The notes: generated by a model not told the origin, from the sequence alone. A DNA stretch of 64,000 nucleotides from Streptococcus moroccensis (GCF_030812835.1 NZ_JAUSTM010000006.1:1-64000), one strand, 5' to 3'. Positions 34,061 to 42,189 are shown, counted from the stretch's first letter. A program made the numbers and translations.

Positions 34061-34549
34061 TTAGGAATGTAGGGCTCTTGAAAAGCTAATGGCCCCAGCA
34101 GCTATTAGCACGATGCCAACCATAACAGCAAGGTTTAAAGCTGCAATGGAAGGAAAGAGAAGGAAAAAGCTAGCAAAGAAAATACCTGTCAAACATTCTA
34201 ATATATCGATTTGACGAAGATTATTTTCTTTTGCTTTTTGGAAACGTCTGAAACTCTGAACAATTAACCAGATACCAATCATGCCTGGTAATAAGGAGGC
34301 ATAATCTGTATTGGAAATCCAATTGAGGAGAAGCCAAACGCTGAAAATCAAACTCATTCCTAAGCTTAAACTGATTGTCTTAAAGCTTTCTTTCTTTTGA
34401 TACCAGAGATAGCCATTTCGTATGGTATTGCCCACTGCTACAACCAAACAAATTAAGGATAAAATGTTAATATTGGCAATGGGGTAAATAAAGAACATAA
34501 TACCAGAAATCAGTAGTGCTAAACTAATCAACAAATGTTTAACTCGCAT
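34061..34549 (-). CDS. HdeD/DUF308-like membrane protein
   Basis: A 162-residue protein with six predicted membrane helices arranged as three pairs, resembling HdeD/DUF308 proteins (in E. coli linked to acid resistance). The ATG at 34549 lies nine bases after AGGAGAG; an ATG at 34555 overlaps the stop of the upstream small gene and has poor spacing. There is some internal repetition in the helix pairs, typical of DUF308. The gene is one of two DUF308-like genes pointing away from a shared control region. The role in stress is inferred from family and neighbours. Confidence 0.75.
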   Translation of the reverse strand: MRVKHLLISLALLISGIMFFIYPIANINILSLICLVVAVGNTIRNGYLWYQKKESFKTISLSLGMSLIFSVWLLLNWISNTDYASLLPGMIGIWLIVQSFRRFQKAKENNLRQIDILECLTGIFFASFFLLFPSIAALNLAVMVGIVLIAAGAISFSRALHS

Positions 34550-34551
34550 TG

Positions 34552-34638
34552 TCATTCTCTCCTTTGCTTAAATAAGTAGACGCCTCCGGTAAGGATGATC
34601 AGCAATAAAGTGATTTTAGAAAATGTTTTTCTTGTCAT
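34552..34638 (-). CDS. 28-residue single-helix membrane peptide
   Basis: A very short gene starting MTRKTFSK and ending KQRRE. A hydrophobic helix of about 15 residues (ITLLLIILTGGVYLF) sits between basic ends, so it should span the membrane once. GAGG lies about eight bases before its ATG, and its stop is interlocked with the start of the DUF308-like gene and that gene's ribosome binding site. These features argue for real translation. It is the first gene of the minus-strand unit. Function unknown. Confidence 0.6.
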   Translation of the reverse strand: MTRKTFSKITLLLIILTGGVYLFKQRRE

Positions 34639-34669
34639 ATCTAGGACCTCTTTTCGTTTTGATGGGTTT

Positions 34670-34701
34670 AGTATAGCTCATAAAAGTAACATCAAAGTAA
34701 A
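34670..34701 (-). promoter_or_regulatory. Response-regulator-type promoter, minus strand
   Basis: Read on the minus strand: TTTAC at 34701, GTTAC eleven bases later, TATACT a further fifteen bases on. There is no good -35 box. Two repeats one helical turn apart at the -35 position are typical of OmpR/PhoB-family activator sites. The plus-strand promoter at 34791-34822 has identical spacings. Confidence 0.6.
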
Positions 34702-34790
34702 CTTTTGACTATTTTTTAAAAATTATTTCAACCGAAAAAAGAGGTTTTATCCGAAGGGGTGTGTTCCATTTTGACGAGTTAGAGAAAAAC

Positions 34791-34822
34791 TTTACCGAAA
34801 GTTTACTTTTGGGAGGTATAGT
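34791..34822 (+). promoter_or_regulatory. Response-regulator-type promoter, plus strand
   Basis: TTTAC at 34791, TTTAC at 34802 and TATAGT at 34817, giving the same 11- and 15-base steps as the divergent promoter. The -35 region CCGAAA is poor, suggesting activator dependence. Confidence 0.6.
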
Positions 34823-34851
34823 ATAAAAAAGAAAAAATAAAGGTGGTTATT

Positions 34852-35364
34852 ATGAAACGAAACATCCAACTAATTTCAGGCCTTATTCTAGGAGTTTTAG
34901 CTTATTACTATTTTACCTATCCAGAATGGAGCCTTTCTTTTGTATCACTGATTTCAGCTTCAATGAGTGCTTTATATGGCGTTAAGGAATTTCTGTCTAA
35001 GCGACGCTCTCCAAGAGTCATGGACCGATTGGTTGGTTTTGGGACAGTAGCCATTTCTATTCTTGGGTTTGGTTATAGCGTGACGTCGATTGCATTACAC
35101 GCTAACCCAAGTAAGGGAGTTATCATTGTTCTGGCTAATATCTGCTTGTTGAAATTATTAGATGCCTATGCCCAGTCTTATCGAGAAACTAAGAATGAAA
35201 CGACTGTCTTGTTTTACTGGATTCTCTTGTGTGGTACTATATTCTTAGAGTTACTAGGTGTTATGGGTCAGATGTTAGTCTTTAACCTTATCGGCGTACT
35301 AATAGGATGTATTGCCTTGTTACTACTCAATGACTGGCTACGTCAATTTCGTTACCAAGCCTAA
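34852..35364 (+). CDS. DUF308-like membrane protein
   Basis: A 170-residue protein with about six hydrophobic helices (roughly 4-22, 26-44, 60-82, 90-108, 120-140 and 143-163), similar in character to the divergent DUF308-like protein. AAAGGTGG precedes the ATG at 34852; an in-frame GTG at 34843 lies inside that site and is not used. It is monocistronic, between the response-regulator-type promoter and a terminator. A membrane or envelope stress role is an inference from context. Confidence 0.7.
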   Translation: MKRNIQLISGLILGVLAYYYFTYPEWSLSFVSLISASMSALYGVKEFLSKRRSPRVMDRLVGFGTVAISILGFGYSVTSIALHANPSKGVIIVLANICLLKLLDAYAQSYRETKNETTVLFYWILLCGTIFLELLGVMGQMLVFNLIGVLIGCIALLLLNDWLRQFRYQA

Positions 35365-35383
35365 TCAGAAAAAACGTTAACCT

Positions 35384-35417
35384 AAAAGAAGCTGAGCATT
35401 GCCCAGCTTCTTTTTTG
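35384..35417 (+). terminator. Terminator of the plus-strand DUF308-like gene
   Basis: AAGAAGCTGAGC-att-GCCCAGCTTCTT followed by TTTT. Confidence 0.85.
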
Positions 35418-35508
35418 CTATTTTGTAGAAAATCTGGGGAAATCCCTGTTTTTGAGTATTGCGTGGCTTTTGAGAGATGCTGTCCTATCCCTGTTGTCAA
35501 GGGAAACC

Positions 35509-36528
35509 TTACAAGGTCACCGTAAAGCGCGTCAGGTGTTCTGGGTCGCTGACAAGACTGATGGAACCATTGGTCAAGGATAAGACTTTTTTGGTAATGG
35601 CAAGGCCTAAACCGAGACCGTCTTGTTTTTGAGGAGTTTCTTCTTGGTAAAACTTATCATAGAGATAGGCTTGTTTTTCCTTTGGAATGAAAGGACCATC
35701 ATTGGTGAATGAAACAATGATTTCTTGCCCATCTTGGTAGCCATCTATCCAAATATGCCCACCAGGCTCGACAAATTTAATGGCGTTTGACAAAAGGTTG
35801 TTCCAGACATGAGATAGGAGGGTCGCATCCCCTTTATAAACCAATTCTGGCAAATCGATGTCAAGGGTGATTCCTTTTTCTTCAATTGCGGGGAGGGCTA
35901 AAATAGCGGCCTGACGAATCGATTCGCTGAGATCAAAGACAAGCTTATTGGTGAGGATTTCTTGGCCCTCTAAAGCAGTGAGAATCATGATATTCGTTGA
36001 CAGGGTGGCTAAGCGACTAGCTTCTTTTTCAATGACTGAGAGGTATTGGTCTTTTTTCTCAGGGCTAATATCTTCTTTTTTAAGGAGTTTAGCAAATCCT
36101 TGGATAGAAGTGATTGGTGTCTTAAATTCATGGGAAAATTCATTGATAAAATCATCTCGAAGACTCTGTACGTGCGATAAATCCTGGGTCATTTTATTAA
36201 AGTCCAAATAAACCTTATTAAAGGGGCTCTTTTTTTCAAGCGGAATTTTTTGGGAAAAGTCACCATTAGCAACCTCAGATATAGCATCTGTCAGAGATTT
36301 GATATGTCTTTCAGTCTTATAGGTTGAGTAGGTGATGACGATAAAAATAATAGCCAAAAAAGGTGTGCTGACACCAATAATATTAAGAAAGACATTCCAC
36401 CCGAGGTAACCAATTTGACTGAACCCCCAAAATATTAACCCAATAGTGAGTTGCGTTATGGCAACAATTGCAAAGTACCGCTTAACTTGCCAGACCAAGA
36501 AAGGATGATCATTTAGAAATCTTTTCAT
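35509..36528 (-). CDS. Sensor histidine kinase
   Basis: A 339-residue membrane kinase. Two membrane helices (about 18-38 and 49-69) enclose a very short external loop, so it probably senses within or at the membrane (an intramembrane-type sensor). A HAMP domain (about 70-122) follows. The phospho-accepting His133 lies in FSHEFKTPIT, and the N, G1 and G2 boxes are NNLLSNAIKF, a DDG-type segment and GLGLGLAITKKV. It overlaps the response regulator gene by 20 bases and so is translated after it. Likely output targets are the two promoters at 34670 and 34791, judged by position and repeat structure. Confidence 0.93.
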   Translation of the reverse strand: MKRFLNDHPFLVWQVKRYFAIVAITQLTIGLIFWGFSQIGYLGWNVFLNIIGVSTPFLAIIFIVITYSTYKTERHIKSLTDAISEVANGDFSQKIPLEKKSPFNKVYLDFNKMTQDLSHVQSLRDDFINEFSHEFKTPITSIQGFAKLLKKEDISPEKKDQYLSVIEKEASRLATLSTNIMILTALEGQEILTNKLVFDLSESIRQAAILALPAIEEKGITLDIDLPELVYKGDATLLSHVWNNLLSNAIKFVEPGGHIWIDGYQDGQEIIVSFTNDGPFIPKEKQAYLYDKFYQEETPQKQDGLGLGLAITKKVLSLTNGSISLVSDPEHLTRFTVTL

Positions 36529-37192
36529 GGAGCTCTCCTTTGTAACCTAAACCTCGGACTGTTTTGATACTAAAGTCTGAAAACTCTTGACAGGATTTAC
36601 GGATACGACTGACATGTGTTTTTACGGTATCTTCACTACTGTATGAATCTAGGCCCCAAATGTCATCGAGGAGTTGCGTTTGCGTGAAAATGTGATTTGG
36701 GTAAGACAGGAGTTTAAAGAGAAGTTGGAATTCTTTTTTAGGCAGTTCCAGGGTTTGATTGGGACTGGTAATGGTATAGGTGGTTTCATCTAAAACCGTT
36801 TCACCTACCTTGATCTGATGCTTAGCAGAAATATTGGCTCGCCGTAAAAGTGCCACTAAGCGTAAGGATAGCTCCTCGATGTTAACCGGCTTGGTCAGGT
36901 AGTCGTCTGCCCCGTTTAAGAAGCCTTCTTTCTTGTCGGTCAAGGCTTGCTTGGCTGTCAGCATTAGGATGGGAATGGTATTTCCCTGAGCACGGATTTC
37001 TTTTACTAGTTCTTGACCATCCATCTTGGGCATCATGATATCCGTAATGAGGAGGTCTGCCTGACCGTTTTCAATGATAGTAAGGGCTGTGAGTCCGTCA
37101 TCAGCGGTTAATATGCTGTACGATTCTTCCAGACTATCTTTGAGCAAGAGTTGGATGCTTTGATCATCTTCTGCTATGAGTATCGTGGCCAT
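36509..37192 (-). CDS. OmpR/PhoB-family response regulator
   Basis: A 227-residue regulator. The receiver domain (1-120) has acidic pocket EDD at 8-10, the phosphorylated Asp51 in LLITDIMMPKMDG, and the conserved Lys in MLTAKQA. The C-terminal winged helix (about 130-222) ends with IKTVRGLGYKGE, the OmpR-type wing. These proteins bind direct repeats spaced by one helical turn, as found at 34670-34701 and 34791-34822. Its own upstream region has an ordinary TATAAT box near 37220 on the minus strand. Confidence 0.95.
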   Translation of the reverse strand: MATILIAEDDQSIQLLLKDSLEESYSILTADDGLTALTIIENGQADLLITDIMMPKMDGQELVKEIRAQGNTIPILMLTAKQALTDKKEGFLNGADDYLTKPVNIEELSLRLVALLRRANISAKHQIKVGETVLDETTYTITSPNQTLELPKKEFQLLFKLLSYPNHIFTQTQLLDDIWGLDSYSSEDTVKTHVSRIRKSCQEFSDFSIKTVRGLGYKGELHEKISK

Positions 37193-37311
37193 AATCGTCC
37201 TCCGTGTCTAAAATATAGGTCCTATTATAACATAAACATATATGGAAATTCTAGCTAAAACTGAACTAGGGGACCCAAGAATCAACTCAGTTCTTCAGCA
37301 GTTAAAGGTAG

Positions 37312-37343
37312 AAAAACCTAGCCCAATAGAGATGGACTAGGTT
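37312..37343 (-). terminator. Terminator of the NAD(P)-binding protein gene
   Basis: On the minus strand AAACCTAGTCC ... GGGCTAGGTTT followed by TTC. Confidence 0.75.
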
Positions 37344-37350
37344 TAGAGGA

Positions 37351-37983
37351 TTATTTTTCTGCTACTGCAGTGAAGCGTTGACGGATAAAGTTGCCGTTTT
37401 CGATCTCATCGACAAGAGCAAGTGCGTAGTCAGCGTAGCTGATATAGCTTTCGCCAGCTGCATTAAGGATTAGTTCTTCACCACCTAATTGGTAGTTGCC
37501 ACTGGCCTTGCCTTCTGCATCAAAGTCTGCTGCTGGGCTGAAGAAGGTCCAAGCTGTCGCTGAGAAGGTTCGCAAGGTCACCAAAGCGTCAGTCATCGCT
37601 TTAGCAAGAGGATAAAAGGCTGCTGGGAAGTCAGGCGTCTCTAAGAGCTGAGTAGTGTGAGCCGGGTCAACAAAGAGGCTACCAGCGCCACCGACGACGA
37701 TAAAGCGCGTTTCTGTTCCAGCTAGAAGCTGGGAGACATGACGAAAAACCTTATCAAAGAGTGGAAATGTCTCCTCTGTCCAAAACCCAATTGCCGAGAC
37801 GACAACATCAAAAGCAGAAAGGTCCTCTGCAGTGAGTTCAAAGACATCCTTGACAAGTACAGGAGTGTGGCTAGTACTATCCGCCCTACGAACAATAGCC
37901 GTGACCTCGTGACCACGCTTGAGGGCTTCTGCAAGAATGAGTTTTCCAGATTGGCCATTGGCACCAATAATAGCAATTTTCAT
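37351..37983 (-). CDS. NAD(P)-binding Rossmann protein (YwnB/NmrA-like)
   Basis: A 210-residue atypical SDR. The nucleotide-binding GANGQSGKLI motif lies at 7-16 and VVVSAIGF, FIVVGGAGSLF and FFSPAADF mark the later strands and active-site region of the YwnB/flavin-reductase-like group. No classical YxxxK is present. It is divergent from an HxlR-family regulator with a palindrome between them, a frequent pairing for electrophile- or quinone-responsive reductases. The substrate is unknown. Confidence 0.88.
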   Translation of the reverse strand: MKIAIIGANGQSGKLILAEALKRGHEVTAIVRRADSTSHTPVLVKDVFELTAEDLSAFDVVVSAIGFWTEETFPLFDKVFRHVSQLLAGTETRFIVVGGAGSLFVDPAHTTQLLETPDFPAAFYPLAKAMTDALVTLRTFSATAWTFFSPAADFDAEGKASGNYQLGGEELILNAAGESYISYADYALALVDEIENGNFIRQRFTAVAEK

Positions 37984-38010
37984 ATTATTACCTTCCTTTT
38001 CGATAGAAAT

Positions 38011-38031
38011 GTGTTATAATCATTTATACAC
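38011..38031. promoter_or_regulatory. Candidate HxlR operator
   Basis: GTGT-N13-ACAC with a largely symmetric AT-rich core, 21 bases in all, between the divergent reductase and HxlR genes and close to the minus-strand start. Confidence 0.45.
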
Positions 38032-38125
38032 TTAGTTTAACAGCTTACGATAAAAAAACAAGTAGGTATTTTTGGGATATATAGTATCTTTTAAGATAGA
38101 AATGGATAAGGACGGTGTAAAAAAG

Positions 38126-38452
38126 ATGGAATTATTTGGACAGTGTCCCTTTGTGACGACACAAAAATTAATCAGTGGCAAATGGGCGATTTTGATTTTG
38201 CACCAATTGGATGGTCAAACCAAGCGATTTGGCCAGCTTCAGAGAGATCTTGGAGACATCACGCAAGCAACCTTGACCAAGCAATTACGCTATTTAGAAG
38301 AAGAGGGCCTGGTGATTCGTAAAGTCTATCCAGAAGTCCCTCCTCGTGTGGAATACAGTCTGACAGAGATCGGCCAGGAATTTCACACGGTTTTAGAGCA
38401 AATTGAGGTCTGGGGAGACAAGTATATCGCGCTTTTGAAGGAGAAAGGGTAG
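38126..38452 (+). CDS. HxlR-family transcriptional regulator
   Basis: A winged-helix protein of the HxlR/YodB family. CPFVTTQKLISGKWAILIL holds the conserved Cys near the N-terminus and the GKW motif; FGQLQRDLGDITQATLTKQL is the recognition helix region, and YSLTEIGQEF follows. YodB-type members sense quinones or diamide through this Cys. The ATG at 38126 gives 108 residues and the usual N-terminus; ATG codons at 38102 or 38072 would extend it, and no start has an ideal ribosome binding site. It probably regulates the divergent reductase gene. Confidence 0.9.
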   Translation: MELFGQCPFVTTQKLISGKWAILILHQLDGQTKRFGQLQRDLGDITQATLTKQLRYLEEEGLVIRKVYPEVPPRVEYSLTEIGQEFHTVLEQIEVWGDKYIALLKEKG

Positions 38453-38546
38453 AGTTGCAGGGAAACGATTTAGTTAGTTACGGAGAATATGAAGTATGGA
38501 GACATAAATATTCTTTTGCTAGTAAACTTTATCAATCATTTAAGGT

Positions 38547-38598
38547 AAAAAAACAGACACCTGCTCTATTGATGGAGAAAGAGTGTCTGTTTTTTTTG
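38547..38598. terminator. Bidirectional terminator between hxlR-type gene and rlmD-type gene
   Basis: AAAAAACAGACAC ... GTGTCTGTTTTTTTT. Flanking A and T runs allow termination of both converging transcripts. Confidence 0.85.
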
Positions 38599-38621
38599 TG
38601 ATTAAACTAATTGATTGGCTA

Positions 38622-39974
38622 CTATCGCCGCACCAACTTAACAACCGCCTCAGTCCTTGCGGTGTGTGGGAACATGTCAACCGATTGGATATACTTGACC
38701 TCATAGGCCTTGACCAACTGGGCGAGGTCCCTAGCAAGGGTCGAGACGTTACAAGAGACGTAGACCATCTTCTCCGGTTTAAACGTCAGAAGGGTCTCCA
38801 GCAACTTGTCATCGATTCCTGTTCGTGGTGGGTCCACGATAAGAGAAGTGGCGCGATAGCCTTCCTGGTACCACTTCGGAATGATGACTTCCGCAAGACC
38901 AGCTTCGTAATGACTGTCCGTAACACCTAAGCGCGCAGCATTTGCCTTCGCATCCTCAATCGCTTCAGGAATAATATCCATCCCTCTGATCGAGGCCACT
39001 TTGCCAGCAAAGGCGAGGCCGATGGTCCCAACCCCGCAGTAGGCGTCAATGAGGTGATCGTCAGGGTTTACGTCTAAGGCCTTGACGGCTTCGCCGTAAA
39101 GGATTTGGGTTTGCTTGGGATTCAGTTGGTAAAAAGCGCGTGGGGACAGGGAGAAGCGGTAATCCAAAACCCCTTCTTCGATGCTATCCTTACCCCAGAG
39201 AATCTTGGTATAGTCCCCGTAGATCTCGCTGGTTTTGGATTTGTTCAGGTTAAAGGCAATGGTCTCTATCTGAGGAAAAGCCGTGGTCAGGTCACGGATA
39301 ACAAAGTCAAGGTTGACCGGTTTTGAAGCGATGAAGATAATCTGAACTTGGTCAGTCGCATCAGCCTTTCGGATCATGACTGTGCGGACTCCGGCAATCT
39401 TACGCTCATCGTAAATTGGTACATCGTAGCGGGTCAACAGGAGGCTAATCTGGTTGATGATAGCTTGGGTTGTCTCGTCCTGCACCAAGCAGTCTCTCAG
39501 TTCGATCAGGCGGTGAGAGTTTTGCTGGTAGAGGCCAGCGACGACCTTGCCTTTGAACTTTCTGACTTGGAATTGGAGTTTTGCCCGGTAATGGGTCGGA
39601 TCAGCCATTCCAATTGTGGGACGGATTTCAAAGTCTTCATAGCCTTGGGGTTGGAATTTTTTTAGAGCTTGACTGAGCAAGTCCGTTTTGAAATCCAGTT
39701 GCTTATCGTAACGCAGGTGCATAATTTGACAGCCCCCACAAGCCTGATAGACCGGACAAGCTGGCTCCACTCGGAATTTAGACGGCTTGTTAATTTTAAG
39801 CAATCTGGCCTGCGCATAATTACGCTTGACCTCAGTGATTTGGCAGAACACCTCCTCACCTTTGAGAGCTCCATCGACAAAGACTAGAGTTTTCTTATAA
39901 AAACCAATGCCCTCGCCATTAATGCCGAGACGCTTGATTTTAAGAGGAATGTTTTGTTTAATGGTTAAAGTCAT
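38622..39974 (-). CDS. 23S rRNA (uracil-5-)-methyltransferase, RlmD/RlmCD family
   Basis: A 450-residue m5U methyltransferase of the TrmA/RumA family. An N-terminal TRAM domain (about 1-60) is followed by an iron-sulfur cysteine set, with [15 protein letters not shown] near residue 75. The SAM-binding motif [14 protein letters not shown] lies near 310, [12 protein letters not shown] near 385 and the catalytic Cys in [14 protein letters not shown] near 410. Gram-positive RlmCD modifies U747 and U1939 of 23S rRNA; streptococci often have two paralogues, so I do not specify the site. ATG 39974 matches the conserved N-terminus; a -10 box lies only six bases upstream. Confidence 0.92.
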   Translation of the reverse strand: MTLTIKQNIPLKIKRLGINGEGIGFYKKTLVFVDGALKGEEVFCQITEVKRNYAQARLLKINKPSKFRVEPACPVYQACGGCQIMHLRYDKQLDFKTDLLSQALKKFQPQGYEDFEIRPTIGMADPTHYRAKLQFQVRKFKGKVVAGLYQQNSHRLIELRDCLVQDETTQAIINQISLLLTRYDVPIYDERKIAGVRTVMIRKADATDQVQIIFIASKPVNLDFVIRDLTTAFPQIETIAFNLNKSKTSEIYGDYTKILWGKDSIEEGVLDYRFSLSPRAFYQLNPKQTQILYGEAVKALDVNPDDHLIDAYCGVGTIGLAFAGKVASIRGMDIIPEAIEDAKANAARLGVTDSHYEAGLAEVIIPKWYQEGYRATSLIVDPPRTGIDDKLLETLLTFKPEKMVYVSCNVSTLARDLAQLVKAYEVKYIQSVDMFPHTARTEAVVKLVRR

Positions 39975-39980
39975 ACCTTT

Positions 39981-39989
39981 ATTATAACA
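39981..39989 (-). promoter_or_regulatory. Extended -10 promoter, predicted leaderless start
   Basis: On the minus strand TG-T-TATAAT ends six bases (AAAGGT) before the ATG. AGG is too close to the ATG to act as a ribosome binding site. Confidence 0.55.
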
Positions 39990-40081
39990 TGGGAGGAGAG
40001 AGTGTGGAGGGAAAAGGGTATTTTTGTGACTCAAGAACGTTCGGTTTTTTGAGAAACGCTTACATTTTTTGAAAAAAGCTA

Positions 40082-40109
40082 TTGACAGCTATTTAAAAAC
40101 GTGTATAAT
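40082..40109 (+). promoter_or_regulatory. Promoter of the trp operon leader
   Basis: TTGACA, 16 bases, TATAAT. A consensus-strength promoter starting the T-box leader. Confidence 0.85.
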
Positions 40110-40116
40110 TAAATTC

Positions 40117-40378
40117 AAATCAGAAAAGTAATCAAGGATTTGTTTTCAGGGAGCTTGTGGGTATTGTGAACAAGTAGCAGGTCGTGGTGAAATTGGGCTG
40201 ATTGTCAATTATGGGTTCTAACACATGTGAATCCGGTGGGCACCCCTTACCGTGCAGCTCCTTGTTGGAGGAGATTGAGATGATGGGATAGGACTATCCA
40301 ATTGAGCCCATCAACCGAGGTGGTACCGTGTTATCTAGCCATAACGCCCTCGCATACACTAAGTATGCGAGGGTTTTC
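40117..40378 (+). promoter_or_regulatory. T-box riboswitch (tRNA-Trp-responsive by context)
   Basis: The leader has the T-box architecture. Stem I is closed by AGGGAGCT pairing with AGCTCCTT and contains the AGCAGG-type motif region. The conserved T-box antiterminator sequence ACCGAGGTGGTACCGTG lies at 40314-40330, followed by a strong terminator. Uncharged tRNA pairs with the TGG of the T-box and stabilises the antiterminator. Trp specificity is inferred from the downstream genes; several TGG triplets lie in the stem I region but I could not assign the specifier codon. Confidence 0.85.
40347..40378 (+). terminator. Terminator of the trp T-box
   Basis: CCCTCGCATAC-actaa-GTATGCGAGGG followed by TTTTC. 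Confidence 0.92.
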
Positions 40379-40385
40379 TGTTGCT

Positions 40386-40486
40386 CTTAGCAACTGGGCT
40401 TTTAAAAAAAGACAAGTGCTTAGAGCAATGGATATAGCTTTCCGCAAGAAAGCCTATGTTTACTCCCTCTTAACGCTTGCGAAGCA
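40386..40486 (+). repeat. 101-bp direct repeat, copy A
   Basis: Begins CTTAGCAACTGGGC and ends CTTGCGAAGCA. It matches 40640-40740 with a single difference (T/C near 40429). Together with preceding bases it can fold, since TTGCTCT at 40381 is complementary to AGAGCAA inside the repeat. Confidence 0.9.
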
Positions 40487-40639
40487 GAGTTTAGAGAATA
40501 GGAGACGCGATTTCCAAGGCCGATAATGCCTTGGAAAAGGAGCTAGTCAGCCCATTAGCAAGCCTATATAAGGGCTTGCGTGACGTTCGTCAATGGTGTG
40601 AATGCCTTCGAAGCCTGCGAGAACTGTAAACCGATATGA
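40487..40639. other. Structured spacer between the two 101-bp repeats
   Basis: No coding frame is seen. Two clear hairpins are present: TTTCCAAGGC-cgataat-GCCTTGGAAA and GCAAGCC-tatataag-GGCTTGC. Its origin is not recognised. Confidence 0.5.
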
Positions 40640-40740
40640 CTTAGCAACTGGGCTTTTAAAAAAAGACAAGTGCTTAGAGCAACGGATATAGCTTTCCGCA
40701 AGAAAGCCTATGTTTACTCCCTCTTAACGCTTGCGAAGCA
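40640..40740 (+). repeat. 101-bp direct repeat, copy B
   Basis: Second copy, starting 254 bases after the first. Similarity resumes weakly just beyond both copies (TTTAGAGA). trpE begins 78 bases later. Confidence 0.9.
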
Positions 40741-40818
40741 ACATTTAGAGAGGTTTACACTGACTCGAAGAGTCTGATAAATATTAACTCTATTACCCAA
40801 TGAAACAAGGAGAAAAGT

Positions 40819-42189
40819 ATGAAGCGCACATTACCAGCAGATGTTTTGAGTCCGATTTTAGCCTATATGCGGATTAAAGGAGAGCATAAGGTCATCCTTG
40901 AAAGTATTCCTCGTGAGAAGGAAACAGCTCGCTACTCTATCTTGGCCTATAATCCTGTCTATGACGTTCGCTTTCAGGACGGGGTGTTGACGGTCAATGG
41001 TGAGGCTGTTGACGGGGATCCCTTGGTCGTGCTGAATCAACTAACCTTGGCTAAACCTGAAAAGACAGACCTGCCTTTCAATGGTGGGGCCCTTGGATTT
41101 GTCGGTTACGACATGATTGGTTTTTATGAAGCGATTGGCACTATTCCTGAGGATACTATTGGGACACCGGACATGCATTTCTTTCTCTATGAGTCTTATA
41201 TGATATTTGACCATAAAAAGGAAGTGATTCACCTTGTTGAAGATGCTCTCTACACCGAGCGTAGTCAGGAAGACTTGGCAGAGGCTCTAGAGGCTATTAT
41301 CAACCAATTAAAGCAAGCGAGTCCAAAGGAATTTGCCCCTAAGGTGATGGACAAGCTGGCCTTTACAAACCATATCGACCAAGATGAATTTGAAAACATG
41401 GTTATTAAAGCCAAGGATTTGATCAGACAAGGCGACATGTTCCAATGTGTCTTGAGCCAACGTTTCTCGGCAGATATAGCAGGAGAACCCTTTGCCTACT
41501 ATCGCAATCTGCGTGTGTCAAACCCGTCACCCTATCTTTATTTCTATGATTTCGGGGATTACCAAGTGATTGGGGCCAGCCCAGAGAGCCTGGTTTCGGT
41601 TAAAAAAGGTGTCGTGGTGACCAATCCCATCGCTGGCACTAGACCAAGAGGGATTGATGAAGACGAAGATCGTCGTTTGGCAGCGGACCTTTTAGCTGAT
41701 GAAAAGGAAATAGCAGAACACCGTATGCTGGTTGATCTAGGGCGCAACGACATTGGAAAAATCGCTAAAATTGGAACGGTTGAGGTCAGCAAATACATGG
41801 AGGTTGAATACTTCCGCTATGTGATGCACTTGACCAGCCTTGTCAAGGGAGAGTTACGTCCCGACTTAACGGCTCTTGACGCCCTCAAATCAACCTTGCC
41901 AGCTGGAACCGTCTCTGGAGCTCCAAAGATCAGGGCCATGCAACGGATTTATGAGCTGGAAAAGGAAAAGCGTGGCGTCTATGCAGGTGCAATTGGCTAC
42001 CTTTCAGCAGATGGTGAGATGGATTTTGCCATTGCCATCCGGACCATGGTTTTGAAAAATGGCAAAGCCTATGTTCAGGCTGGTGCTGGCATCGTGAACG
42101 ATAGCGTACCAACCAATGAGTACCACGAGACCTTAAACAAGGCCAAGAGCATGATGAAGATTGGAGACAGCCATGATATTAGTTATTGA
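40819..42189 (+). CDS. trpE: Anthranilate synthase component I
   Basis: TrpE makes anthranilate from chorismate with ammonia delivered by TrpG. The 456-residue protein contains the chorismate-binding domain motifs PFAYYRNLRVSNPSPYLYF-type segment, GASPESLV, PIAGTRPRG, LVDLGRNDIGK and SGAPKIRAM. LLESI-type N-terminal feedback site residues appear as VILESIPREKETARYS. RBS AAGGAG. It is the first structural gene of trpEGDCFBA after the T-box and repeats, and its 3' end overlaps trpG. Confidence 0.97.
   Translation: MKRTLPADVLSPILAYMRIKGEHKVILESIPREKETARYSILAYNPVYDVRFQDGVLTVNGEAVDGDPLVVLNQLTLAKPEKTDLPFNGGALGFVGYDMIGFYEAIGTIPEDTIGTPDMHFFLYESYMIFDHKKEVIHLVEDALYTERSQEDLAEALEAIINQLKQASPKEFAPKVMDKLAFTNHIDQDEFENMVIKAKDLIRQGDMFQCVLSQRFSADIAGEPFAYYRNLRVSNPSPYLYFYDFGDYQVIGASPESLVSVKKGVVVTNPIAGTRPRGIDEDEDRRLAADLLADEKEIAEHRMLVDLGRNDIGKIAKIGTVEVSKYMEVEYFRYVMHLTSLVKGELRPDLTALDALKSTLPAGTVSGAPKIRAMQRIYELEKEKRGVYAGAIGYLSADGEMDFAIAIRTMVLKNGKAYVQAGAGIVNDSVPTNEYHETLNKAKSMMKIGDSHDISY

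Noticed and set aside
40386..40740. CRISPR array
   Set aside because: Only two repeats, 101 bases long, with one structured spacer; this is not CRISPR architecture. No other array-like pattern was seen in the window.
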